Assembly (NCBI GenBank): GCA_020249145.1
Contig: JADCGF010000007.1
Location: 1 to 64,000 of the forward strand
DNA: 64,000 nucleotides
Origin: Roseomonas sp.
GTDB taxonomy: Bacteria > Pseudomonadota > Alphaproteobacteria > Acetobacterales > Acetobacteraceae
Reading direction: 5' to 3'
The translations under genes were made by a program, and so were the position numbers. A model generated the notes under the pieces. It worked only from the letters and a program-made list of their open reading frames with translations, was not told the origin of the DNA and made no database searches. Positions 44,306 through 51,784 of the stretch are shown piece after piece. The stretch's first letter is position 1. Every line of letters begins with the position of its first letter.

Positions 44306-45379
44306 ATGGCCACACGCAAGCATCGCATCGCCGTCATCCCCGGGGATGGCATTGGCAAGGAAACCACGCCGGAAGGGCTTCGCGTGCTGGAGGCCGCGGC
44401 GCGGCGCTTCGGCTTTGAACTGGAACTGACGCATTACGATTGGTCCTGCGAAACCTACGCCAAGACCGGCAAGATGATGCCGGATGATGGCATGGACCGT
44501 TTGAAGGACAGCGATAGCATTTTCTTGGGTGCCGTGGGCTGGCCGGGCGTGCCGGATCATGTCTCGCTCTGGGGTTTGCTGATCCCCATCCGGCGCGGCT
44601 TTGACCAGTATGTGAACCTGCGCCCCTGCCGCTTGCTGCCGGGGGCGACCACGCCGCTTGCGAATCGTGGCCCCAAGGATATTGATTTCATTGTGGTGCG
44701 TGAGAATACCGAAGGCGAGTATTCATCGAGCGGCGGACGGATGTTTGTGGGGACGGATCGCGAATTCGTCTCCCAGGAAAGCGTTTTTACCCGCGTCGGG
44801 GTGGACCGCGTGCTGCGCTACGCCTTTGAATTGGCCAAGACCCGCCCGCGCAAGAAGGTAACCAGTGCCACGAAATCCAATGGCATCACCTTCACCATGC
44901 CCTATTGGGATGAACGCTTCGCGGAGATGGCGAAGAATTATCCGGGCATCACGACGGATCAGTTTCATATTGACATCCTTTGCGCCCATTTCGTGCAGCA
45001 TCCGGATTGGTTTGATGTGGTGGTGGGATCCAACCTGTTCGGCGATATCCTGTCCGATCTTGGGCCGGCGGTGGCCGGTTCCATCGGCATTGCGGCAAGT
45101 GCCAATATCAATCCCGAAAAGCACTTTCCTTCGATGTTCGAACCCGTACATGGCAGCGCGCCGGATATTGCGGGCAAGTTCATCTGCAACCCGATCGGGC
45201 AGATCTGGTCCGGTGCGATCATGCTTGAACACCTCGGCGAAAAGCAGGCCGCCGATGCGATCCTGGCAGTGATTGAAAAGCTTCTGGCGGAAGGCGGCCC
45301 ACGCACGCGCGATATGGGCGGGCAGGCCGGCACGGTGGATGTTGGCCGCGCCATCGCGGAAGCCGTGGCGAAATTCTGA
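44306..45379 (+). CDS. Tartrate dehydrogenase-like beta-decarboxylating dehydrogenase
   Basis: A 357-aa NAD-linked enzyme of the isocitrate/isopropylmalate dehydrogenase superfamily. Seen: IAVIPGDGIGKE, the substrate loop LRPCRLLPG, RENTEGEYSS, SATKSNGITFTMPYWDE, and the metal/NAD motif NLFGDILSDLGPAVAGSIGIA with FEPVHGSAPDIAG. The YDWSCETYAKTGKMMPDDGM start is typical of tartrate/D-malate dehydrogenases rather than LeuB. AGGAG lies before ATG 44306. It oxidises tartrate or D-malate. Confidence 0.88.
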   Translation: MATRKHRIAVIPGDGIGKETTPEGLRVLEAAARRFGFELELTHYDWSCETYAKTGKMMPDDGMDRLKDSDSIFLGAVGWPGVPDHVSLWGLLIPIRRGFDQYVNLRPCRLLPGATTPLANRGPKDIDFIVVRENTEGEYSSSGGRMFVGTDREFVSQESVFTRVGVDRVLRYAFELAKTRPRKKVTSATKSNGITFTMPYWDERFAEMAKNYPGITTDQFHIDILCAHFVQHPDWFDVVVGSNLFGDILSDLGPAVAGSIGIAASANINPEKHFPSMFEPVHGSAPDIAGKFICNPIGQIWSGAIMLEHLGEKQAADAILAVIEKLLAEGGPRTRDMGGQAGTVDVGRAIAEAVAKF

Positions 45380-45396
45380 ACCAGCCAAAGCGGCAA

Positions 45397-45440
45397 AAAT
45401 GAAAAGGGCTCGCCGGAACGACACCGGTGAGCCCTTTTTG
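45397..45440. terminator. Bidirectional intrinsic terminator
   Basis: A 15-bp stem with one wobble (45402-45416 with 45424-45438) around AACGACA, flanked by A-rich and T-rich runs. It ends both the dehydrogenase transcript and the convergent phaA transcript. Confidence 0.92.
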
Positions 45441-45462
45441 CGTCAAGCGCAGTGAACGTGGA

Positions 45463-46635
45463 TCAACGTTCCAGGCACATGGCAACACCCATGCCGCCGC
45501 CGATGCAAAGTGTCGCCAGCGCCTTCTTCGCCCCGCGCTTTTGCATCTCAAACAACAGCGTCGTCAGCACGCGGGCGCCGGAAGCGCCGATTGGATGGCC
45601 AATCGCAATGGCGCCGCCATTCACATTCACCTTGCCGGTATCCCAGCCAAGATCCTTGTTCACCGCGATGGCTTGCGCGGCGAAAGCCTCATTCGCTTCA
45701 ATCAGGTCAAGATCATCAATCTTCCAGCCCGCCTTGGCCAAGGCCTTACGCGAAGCCGGGATGGGGCCGGTGCCCATGATGGAAGGATCAACGCCCGCTG
45801 TCGCCCAGGAAACAATCCGCGCAAGTGGGGTAATGCCGCGCTTGGCGGCTTCCGCCGCCGTCATCACCACCACCGCCGCCGCACCATCATTTATGCCGGA
45901 AGCATTGCCGGCGGTGACGGAGCCATCCTTGGCGAAGGCGGGGCGCAGCTTGCCGAGGATTTCCATTGTCGTATCCGGCTTCGGATATTCATCGGAAGAC
46001 ACCACAACATCGCCCTTGCGGCCCTTTACCGTGACCGGCGCGATTTCATCGGCGAAGCGGCCCGCCGCCATCGCCTCACCCGCCTTGCGCTGCGAATTGA
46101 AGGCGAATTGATCCTGTTCATCGCGCGTGATCTGGAAGGCGCGGGCGACATTCTCGGCGGTATTGCCCATGTGATAGTCATGGAAGGCATCCATCAGCCC
46201 ATCGCGCAGCATGGTATCCATCAGCGCCAGATCGCCCATCTTCTGCCCGGCGCGCAGTTGCTGCGCATGCGGCGCCTGGGTCATGCTTTCCTGCCCGCCC
46301 GCGATGACAATGCGCGCATCGCCGGCGGCAATCTGCTGCGCTGCCAAGGCAACGGCGCGCAGACCCGAACCGCAAAGCTGATTGATGCCGAAAGCGGTAT
46401 GTTCCACCGGAATGCCGGCATTCACGGAAGCCTGACGCGCCGGGTTCTGGCCTGCGCCGGCGGCCAGGATTTGGCCCAGAATCACCTCATCCACTTCCGC
46501 ACCTTCAATGGCGGCGCGTTCCATGGCGGCCTTGATGGCAACAGTGCCCAAAGCATGCGCGGATAATGAGGCAAAAGCCCCATTGAAGGCGCCAACCGGG
46601 GTGCGGGCGGCGGAAGCGATGACGATTTCGGTCAT
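45463..46635 (-). CDS. phaA: Acetyl-CoA C-acetyltransferase (beta-ketothiolase)
   Basis: A 390-aa biosynthetic thiolase joining two acetyl-CoA into acetoacetyl-CoA. Nucleophile in [33 protein letters not shown], and the second catalytic cysteine in [15 protein letters not shown]. It follows phaC by 46 nt on the same strand, so it supplies precursors for polyester. phaB is not in the window. Confidence 0.94.
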   Translation of the reverse strand: MTEIVIASAARTPVGAFNGAFASLSAHALGTVAIKAAMERAAIEGAEVDEVILGQILAAGAGQNPARQASVNAGIPVEHTAFGINQLCGSGLRAVALAAQQIAAGDARIVIAGGQESMTQAPHAQQLRAGQKMGDLALMDTMLRDGLMDAFHDYHMGNTAENVARAFQITRDEQDQFAFNSQRKAGEAMAAGRFADEIAPVTVKGRKGDVVVSSDEYPKPDTTMEILGKLRPAFAKDGSVTAGNASGINDGAAAVVVMTAAEAAKRGITPLARIVSWATAGVDPSIMGTGPIPASRKALAKAGWKIDDLDLIEANEAFAAQAIAVNKDLGWDTGKVNVNGGAIAIGHPIGASGARVLTTLLFEMQKRGAKKALATLCIGGGMGVAMCLER

Positions 46636-46681
46636 GGGGGCTGATATCCTTCCTCAAGAATGGGTCATTTGCGGCTTGGTA

Positions 46682-47914
46682 TCACAAACCGCGCAACCAG
46701 TCGCGTAGAGGCTTCCATAGTGCGGCCTCGGCAGCAATGCCGGCGACCATGCCGATATGCCCTGCCGGCGCCATATGCAGCTTGACCTGACGCAAGCGCT
46801 CGGTCAGCGCAAGGGCAGAAGCCGGGGGCACAATCCGGTCCCGATGCGGAATGGCGGCAAAGGCTGGGCCTTGCCACAGCGCGGGGTCCACCACCTGCCC
46901 CGCAACGCGCCAGGCAAGCCCAGCCGGTTCATTCCGGCCATACCAGCCGCCAACGCATTGCCGCGCCACCGGGACGGCCAGCGGCACGCCATCATTCAAC
47001 CAATCTTCCAATGCCACGAAACGTCTGGCGGCAGGGGAAGCCTGATCCAACTTACCGAAGCCGCGAAATTTCTCTGCAATGCCAAAGGGATCAAGGCTGG
47101 CGAATAGGGTTTGCAGCACATCCACCGGCAGCGCGCCGGTGGGTTCCATCAGCACCTCCAGCCCGGGCAGGGCCGCGGCCGCAGCGCGGGCGCGGGCCTC
47201 ACCTTCCGGCCCGGCATGGAAATCCCAAGGGGTCGCCAGCAAAGCCAGACCGCGCACCAGATCAGGCCGACGCAAGGCCAGCGCCAGACCAAGCAAGCCC
47301 CCCATGCAATAGCCAGCCAGGATCACCGGGCCAGGGGCGGCCATCAGCGCGCGTTCCAACCGGCCCGCGATATAATCCGTCAGGGTGAAGTGCCGTTCGG
47401 CTTCCCCCGGCCAACCCCAATCCAGCAATAGCGTGCGGAACCCCTGCCCCGGCAGCCAACGCAGCAGCGAAGCTTCCGGCATCAGATCAAGCACATAGGC
47501 CCGATTCACCAGGGAAGGCACAAAAACCACTGTCGGCCCCTGCCCGCCATAATCCAGCAATTTGCTGTCTTCTTCCGCCCAAATCGCCGGCATCGGCGCA
47601 GCGTCTCGCTCAAAAGGATGGCGGCGATAGGCCGCCAAGCCCGCCACCAGCGCCCGATCCGCCCTCAGCAGCCGGTTCAGAACCGCGCCACGAAACGCCT
47701 CAGGCGCGTGGCCGGCGTTGGCGAGGGCGGCGCTGATTCGCGCGGCCTCCGCCTGCCCCGCTTTCGAGATCGGCCAGCCGCCGTTCCAGGGTGGCAAGCC
47801 GTTCGGCCATGGCATCCCGGGTAGCGCCCCCGCTGCCGCCATGGCCCGTATCCCCGCCAGCCCCAGATGGAGCGGCAGGGGCCGCGGGCCGCGACGACGC
47901 AGCGGCGCTGTCAT
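46682..47914 (-). CDS. phaC: Polyhydroxyalkanoate synthase, short class III-like
   Basis: A 410-aa alpha/beta hydrolase-fold synthase. The catalytic cysteine is in the lipase-like box LAGYCMGGLLGL; Asp follows in IPHRDRIVPP and His in APAGHIGMVAG. LLDWGWP and the LVNRAYVLDL stretch match class III PhaC. Length is well below the 590 aa of class I enzymes, so a partner subunit is expected. A GTG at 47926 is the furthest start; ATG 47914 gives the MTAPLRRRGPRPLPLHLGLA start that I take as genuine. Its first 215 nt overlap the upstream gene in another frame. Confidence 0.88.
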   Translation of the reverse strand: MTAPLRRRGPRPLPLHLGLAGIRAMAAAGALPGMPWPNGLPPWNGGWPISKAGQAEAARISAALANAGHAPEAFRGAVLNRLLRADRALVAGLAAYRRHPFERDAAPMPAIWAEEDSKLLDYGGQGPTVVFVPSLVNRAYVLDLMPEASLLRWLPGQGFRTLLLDWGWPGEAERHFTLTDYIAGRLERALMAAPGPVILAGYCMGGLLGLALALRRPDLVRGLALLATPWDFHAGPEGEARARAAAAALPGLEVLMEPTGALPVDVLQTLFASLDPFGIAEKFRGFGKLDQASPAARRFVALEDWLNDGVPLAVPVARQCVGGWYGRNEPAGLAWRVAGQVVDPALWQGPAFAAIPHRDRIVPPASALALTERLRQVKLHMAPAGHIGMVAGIAAEAALWKPLRDWLRGL

Positions 47915-48101
47915 GCGGCGCAGCACCCGGCGTGAAGGGCTTGCTGAACTGTGCTGCCGCGCGGAACCAGGCTACGCCCAATGAGGCAAAAGCCGCCCAT
48001 CGTTCCGCAAGCTCGGGATCGGCGGCAAGGCCGGCAACCTCGCTCTGCCAAAGCGCGATCCAGTCTTCCGCCAATCGGTCGAGATCGTCTTGCCCAGCCA
48101 T
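47700..48101 (-). CDS. Possible PHA synthase partner subunit (PhaE-like)
   Basis: A 133-aa acidic protein: helical N-terminus (LDRLAEDWIALWQSEVAGLAADPELAERW), an Ala/Pro/Gly-rich linker, and a short coiled coil (AERLATLERRLADLE), the layout of PhaE-like class III synthase subunits. It lies directly upstream of phaC, divergent from phaR. Its last 215 nt overlap phaC out of frame, which is unusual; either the tail or the phaC N-terminus may be wrong. Identity is inferred from layout and context. Confidence 0.55.
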   Translation of the reverse strand: MAGQDDLDRLAEDWIALWQSEVAGLAADPELAERWAAFASLGVAWFRAAAQFSKPFTPGAAPHDSAAASSRPAAPAAPSGAGGDTGHGGSGGATRDAMAERLATLERRLADLESGAGGGRANQRRPRQRRPRA

Positions 48102-48157
48102 AAGGCAGTCTTATAGCCGCATCCGCAACAGCGCGATATGACCCGAGGGGCGCGTTT

Positions 48158-48168
48158 TTGCACTGCAA
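48158..48168. promoter_or_regulatory. Possible PhaR operator (TTGC-N3-GCAA)
   Basis: TTGCACTGCAA is a short perfect palindrome in the 137-nt region between the divergent pha synthase genes and phaR. It resembles the TGC-rich sites bound by alphaproteobacterial PhaR. Position fits dual control of both directions. Confidence 0.35.
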
Positions 48169-48238
48169 CAGGCTTTCGCTTTGCGTTATGTAACGTGCTA
48201 GGTTCAATCCAGAACCAAAGAAGCCGAGGCAAGCACCC

Positions 48239-48835
48239 ATGTCTGGTCGTCAATCCCCTGAACCCGGCGAGCAGAAGGCGCTGCCCCCGATTGTTGTCAA
48301 GAAATACGCGAATCGGCGGCTCTACAACACTGAAACCTCATCCTATGTCACTTTGGATGATCTGGCGGGCATGGTACGCGATGGCCGGGATTTCGTGGTC
48401 TATGATGCCAAATCGGGGGAAGACCTGACCCGCAGCGTGCTGACCCAGATCATCGTGGAACAGGAAGGCAAGGGGCAGAATATGCTGCCCACTTCGGTCC
48501 TGCGCCAATTGATCGGGCTTTACGGCGATAATCTGCAATCCCTGGTGCCGCGTTATCTTGAAGCGGCCATGGCATCCTTCACGCAACAGCAGGAACAGAT
48601 GCGCGATACGCTGAGCAAGACCATGGGTGGCTTCATGCCCTTCCCGCCGGGTGTTCCGAATATGCAGGAAGTGGGCAAGCAGAATATCGCCATGATGGAA
48701 CGCGCGATGAGTTTGTTTACCCCTTTCGCGCGACGCGAGGAAAACGCCCCGAGTGATGAAACCGAGGCGTTAAAGAGGGAAATTGAGACACTGCGCGGCG
48801 AATTGGCGGCGCTGAAATCGCGCAGTAAGGGCTGA
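48239..48835 (+). CDS. phaR: Polyhydroxyalkanoate synthesis repressor PhaR
   Basis: A 198-aa regulator. The PHB/PHA accumulation DNA-binding domain is near the N-terminus (VVKKYANRRLYNTETSSYVTLDDLA) and is followed by the accumulation-regulator repeat (LTQIIVEQEGKGQNMLPTSVLRQLI). PhaR binds both DNA and polymer and represses phasin and its own gene until granules form. The C-terminal 60 residues are a coiled coil (ALKREIETLRGELAALKSR). Divergent from phaC. Confidence 0.95.
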   Translation: MSGRQSPEPGEQKALPPIVVKKYANRRLYNTETSSYVTLDDLAGMVRDGRDFVVYDAKSGEDLTRSVLTQIIVEQEGKGQNMLPTSVLRQLIGLYGDNLQSLVPRYLEAAMASFTQQQEQMRDTLSKTMGGFMPFPPGVPNMQEVGKQNIAMMERAMSLFTPFARREENAPSDETEALKREIETLRGELAALKSRSKG

Positions 48836-48937
48836 TGGCGTTGCTTTTTTGAAGCGCATCTTCACCGCTTGATCATCTATGCCGCGCATAATCCGCGCTC
48901 AGTAGGGGGCATGATGCCCCGCTGGGGAATCGGGTTG

Positions 48938-49399
48938 ATGGACAGCATCGTCGAAATCGCAGAACAATTCCGGCAGGGTGAGGCCGGAATCGCCGAAGTG
49001 GTCTCCACCCAAAGGGCCAATGCCGCTGATAAGCATGTGGGGGCCCGCATTCGCGAAAGGCGCACCATGCTTGGCCTTTCGCAGCAGCAATTGGCCAAGA
49101 TGATCGGCGTGACCTATCAGCAGGCGCATAAATATGAACGCGGGCTGAACCGCATTTCCGCTGGTCGGCTTTACGGCATCGCGCAGGTTTTGGGCGTGCC
49201 GATTTCTTGGTTTTTTGAAGGGCTGAAATCCGAAACCACCGACCCTTCCATGTCTCAGCGCCAACGCATGTGCCTGGAACTCGCTCGCAATTTCGCACTG
49301 ATTGACAATGACAAGCACCAGGAAGCGCTGAGCCAGATGGCGCGCGCCTTGGCCGCGCAGGCCCAAGCCGTGGCACGGAGCGGCGTGGCGGGCGAATAG
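48938..49399 (+). CDS. XRE-family helix-turn-helix regulator (PraR/SinR-like)
   Basis: A 153-aa cytosolic regulator. The HTH (VGARIRERRTMLGLSQQQLAKMIGVTYQQAHKYERG) is in the middle, followed by a helical tail. The YQQAHKYERGLNRIS region is typical of rhizobial/rhodospirillal PraR-like proteins linked to quorum sensing and surface phenotypes. Upstream in-frame starts exist at 48869 (TTG), 48911 and 48914 (ATG, close to AGTAGGGGG), so the exact start is open. Targets unknown. Confidence 0.82.
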   Translation: MDSIVEIAEQFRQGEAGIAEVVSTQRANAADKHVGARIRERRTMLGLSQQQLAKMIGVTYQQAHKYERGLNRISAGRLYGIAQVLGVPISWFFEGLKSETTDPSMSQRQRMCLELARNFALIDNDKHQEALSQMARALAAQAQAVARSGVAGE

Positions 49400-49460
49400 C
49401 CTGGATTTCGCCCTTAGGGGGCTGATTCCATCAGCTTCCGATCCGGGCTAGTTACGGCCC

Positions 49461-50882
49461 ATGGACGAATCTCGGCCGGACAATACTCCCGAATATGGCG
49501 TCGCCGATTTGGCCGGCGCCATTCGCCGCACGCTGGAAGGTGCTTTCGGGCGGCTGCGCCTGCGCGGTGAAATCACCGAAATGAAGCGCTATCCTTCCGG
49601 GCATATTTATTTGTCGCTCAAGGATCAGGACGCCAAGATCGAGGCCGTCATCTGGAAAGGCTCGGTGCGCAATATCGGCACCATGCCGGAAAACGGCGTG
49701 GAGATGATCGCCACGGGCCGCATTTCCACCTATGCGGACCGGTCAAAATATCAGCTGGTGATTGAAAGACTGGAATATGCCGGCGAAGGCGCCTTGCTTG
49801 CGCGCATCGAAGCGCTGCGCAAACGCCTGCTGGAAGAAGGGCTGTTTGATGAGGCCCGCAAGCGGCCCTTGCCATTGTTGCCGCGCGTGATTGGCGTCAT
49901 CACCAGCGAAAAAGGTGCCGTCATTCAGGATATTCGCACCACCATCGCGCGCCGCTTTCCGCGCCATATCCTGCTGTGGCCCGTCGCGGTGCAGGGCCAG
50001 GGTGCGGCGGAACAAATCGCCGCCGCCATCAGGGGTTTTTCCGCCCTGCCGGAAGGTGGCGCCGTGCCGCGCCCCGATGTGCTGATTGTGGCGCGCGGTG
50101 GCGGCAGCCTGGAAGACCTCATGGCCTTCAATGAGGAAATCGTCATTCGCGCCGCGGCCGAAAGCACGATTCCGCTGATTTCCGCGGTTGGGCATGAAAC
50201 CGATACCACACTGATTGATTTCGCTTCTGACCGCCGCGCCCCCACCCCCACCGCCGCCGCTGAACTTGCTGTGCCAGCCCGGGCGCAGATTGCCGCTGCC
50301 CTGATGCAAACCAGCGCGCGGCTGGGTCAGGCGGCTTCTAGCTTGGTGAATGGCGCGCGGCTTCGGCTGCTACGCGCCGAACGCGGCCTGCCGGATGTGC
50401 CGGCACGCCTCGCGCAATCGCGCCAGCGCCTGGATGATTGGGGCGAAAGACTGCCGCGCGCCGTATCGGCTGGCCTGGCCGCGCGCGCGCAACGGCTTGG
50501 CGCAATCCGCGTTCCCCATCCACGAGAAGGCATTTTGGCGCGGCGCGCCGCGGTTGACGCGCTCAGCCTTAGGCTTGGCAGTGCCTGGGCGCGCCGGCGG
50601 GATGGCTTTGGCGCCTCACCCGGGTTGGCGCGGCTTTCGCCCGCCCCGGTGCTGGCCATGCTGCGCCAACGACAAGCAGTGTTGGAGGGGCTTTCCGCGC
50701 GGCTGGAAAGTGCTTCCTATACCTCGGTTCTCGCGCGCGGCTTTGCCCTGGTACGCGACGCCAAGGGTGCGCCAGTGGTGGCAGCGGGCGCTGTCTCCCC
50801 CGGTCAAGGCTTGCGCCTGACCTTTGCTGATGGCGAAGTGGGCGTGAATGTTGATGGTTCGCGCCAAGGACGCCTTTTGTGA
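49461..50882 (+). CDS. xseA: Exodeoxyribonuclease VII large subunit
   Basis: A 473-aa nuclease subunit degrading single-stranded DNA. An OB-fold domain starts the protein (LRLRGEITEMKRYPSGHIYLSLKD), and the catalytic core contains RVIGVITSEKGAVIQDI, ARGGGSLEDLMAFNEE and SAVGHETDTTLIDFASDRRAPTPTAAAE. A long coiled region follows. The small subunit xseB is not in the window. The stop overlaps the M23 gene. Confidence 0.95.
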   Translation: MDESRPDNTPEYGVADLAGAIRRTLEGAFGRLRLRGEITEMKRYPSGHIYLSLKDQDAKIEAVIWKGSVRNIGTMPENGVEMIATGRISTYADRSKYQLVIERLEYAGEGALLARIEALRKRLLEEGLFDEARKRPLPLLPRVIGVITSEKGAVIQDIRTTIARRFPRHILLWPVAVQGQGAAEQIAAAIRGFSALPEGGAVPRPDVLIVARGGGSLEDLMAFNEEIVIRAAAESTIPLISAVGHETDTTLIDFASDRRAPTPTAAAELAVPARAQIAAALMQTSARLGQAASSLVNGARLRLLRAERGLPDVPARLAQSRQRLDDWGERLPRAVSAGLAARAQRLGAIRVPHPREGILARRAAVDALSLRLGSAWARRRDGFGASPGLARLSPAPVLAMLRQRQAVLEGLSARLESASYTSVLARGFALVRDAKGAPVVAAGAVSPGQGLRLTFADGEVGVNVDGSRQGRLL

Positions 50883-51694
50883 TGCCCGCCCTGCCCCGCC
50901 GCCTGCTACTTTCGGCGCCCGCTTTGCTGCTGGCCGCACCAGTGCGGGCGGTGACCTTGAATGAGGCTGCCCTGACCCAGGGCGGGTTTGTGCTGGGCCG
51001 GGCCGCGCCGGGCAGCCGGCTTTCGCTGGATGGCCGCGCGGTCAGGGTCTCGCCAGCCGGGGATTTCGCCTTTGGCTTTGGGCGCGACCATGCCGCCCAA
51101 GTGCGGCTGGTCATCACGCCCCCCTCAGGTGCTGCGGAAACCCGCGTTTTGAACATCGCCAAGCGCCAATGGCCAACCGAGAGCATTTCCGGCCTGCCCC
51201 CCGCTCAGGTGACACCGGATGCCGAAACCCTGGCCCGCATTGCCCGCGAAAGGGAGAAGCTGGCGGAGGTGCGGGCGATTGAAACCAACCTGACCGGCTT
51301 TACCGAGGGTTTTATCCGCCCCGCCCCGGGCCGTATTTCCGGCGTTTTCGGCAGCCAGAGGATTTTGAACGGCCAGCCGCGCCAACCCCACTACGGGCTG
51401 GATTTCGCCGCCCCAACCGGCACGCCGGTGCTGGCTTGCGCTGGCGGGCGGGTGACGCTAGCCGATGAATTCCATTTCTTCGGCAAATTGATCGTGCTGG
51501 ATCATGGCCATGGGGTAAATTCGCTCTACGCCCATTTGTCCGAGATATCCGTGCGGGAGGGTGAGCCCATCGCCAAGGCCCAAAGGATCGGCGCCATCGG
51601 CATGACCGGGCGCGTAACCGGGCCGCATTTGCATTTCAGCCTGTCCTGGTTCCTGCAATGGCTGGACCCTCAGCCAGTGGTGCTGCCAGCCTGA
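50882..51694 (+). CDS. Exported M23-family peptidoglycan endopeptidase (LytM-like)
   Basis: A 270-aa periplasmic protein with signal RRLLLSAPALLLAAPVRAV. An N-terminal beta domain (about 25-100) precedes the LytM core, with zinc ligands in RQPHYGLDFAAPTGTPV and GPHLHFSLSW and YAHLSEISVREGE between. All the metal-binding positions are kept, so it should cleave peptidoglycan. ATG 50882 shares its base with the xseA stop. It lies 90 nt before srfB on the same strand. Confidence 0.92.
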   Translation: MPALPRRLLLSAPALLLAAPVRAVTLNEAALTQGGFVLGRAAPGSRLSLDGRAVRVSPAGDFAFGFGRDHAAQVRLVITPPSGAAETRVLNIAKRQWPTESISGLPPAQVTPDAETLARIAREREKLAEVRAIETNLTGFTEGFIRPAPGRISGVFGSQRILNGQPRQPHYGLDFAAPTGTPVLACAGGRVTLADEFHFFGKLIVLDHGHGVNSLYAHLSEISVREGEPIAKAQRIGAIGMTGRVTGPHLHFSLSWFLQWLDPQPVVLPA

Positions 51695-51719
51695 CCGCCC
51701 TGCAAAAGCGAGGCTTTGG

Positions 51720-51748
51720 TTGCGCCGAGCAGGGCTGATCGGCATATT
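51720..51748 (+). promoter_or_regulatory. Weak candidate promoter before srfB
   Basis: TTGCGC and CATATT, 17 nt apart, lie 37 nt upstream of the srfB ATG. Each box matches the sigma-70 consensus only partly. The 90-nt gap is the only non-coding break between the M23 gene and the end of the window, so any own promoter of the operon should be here or inside the M23 gene. Confidence 0.3.
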
Positions 51749-51784
51749 GGAGAGTATCTGTCTTTAGCCTCAAGGTTTTGAAGA

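Noticed and set aside
45427..46566. 379-aa open frame antisense to phaA
   Set aside because: Shadow of the thiolase; begins within the terminator stem and has no motif.
51705..51720. Terminator after the M23 gene (AAAGC/GCTTT stem)
   Set aside because: Stem of 5 bp with a 3-nt loop and no T-run.
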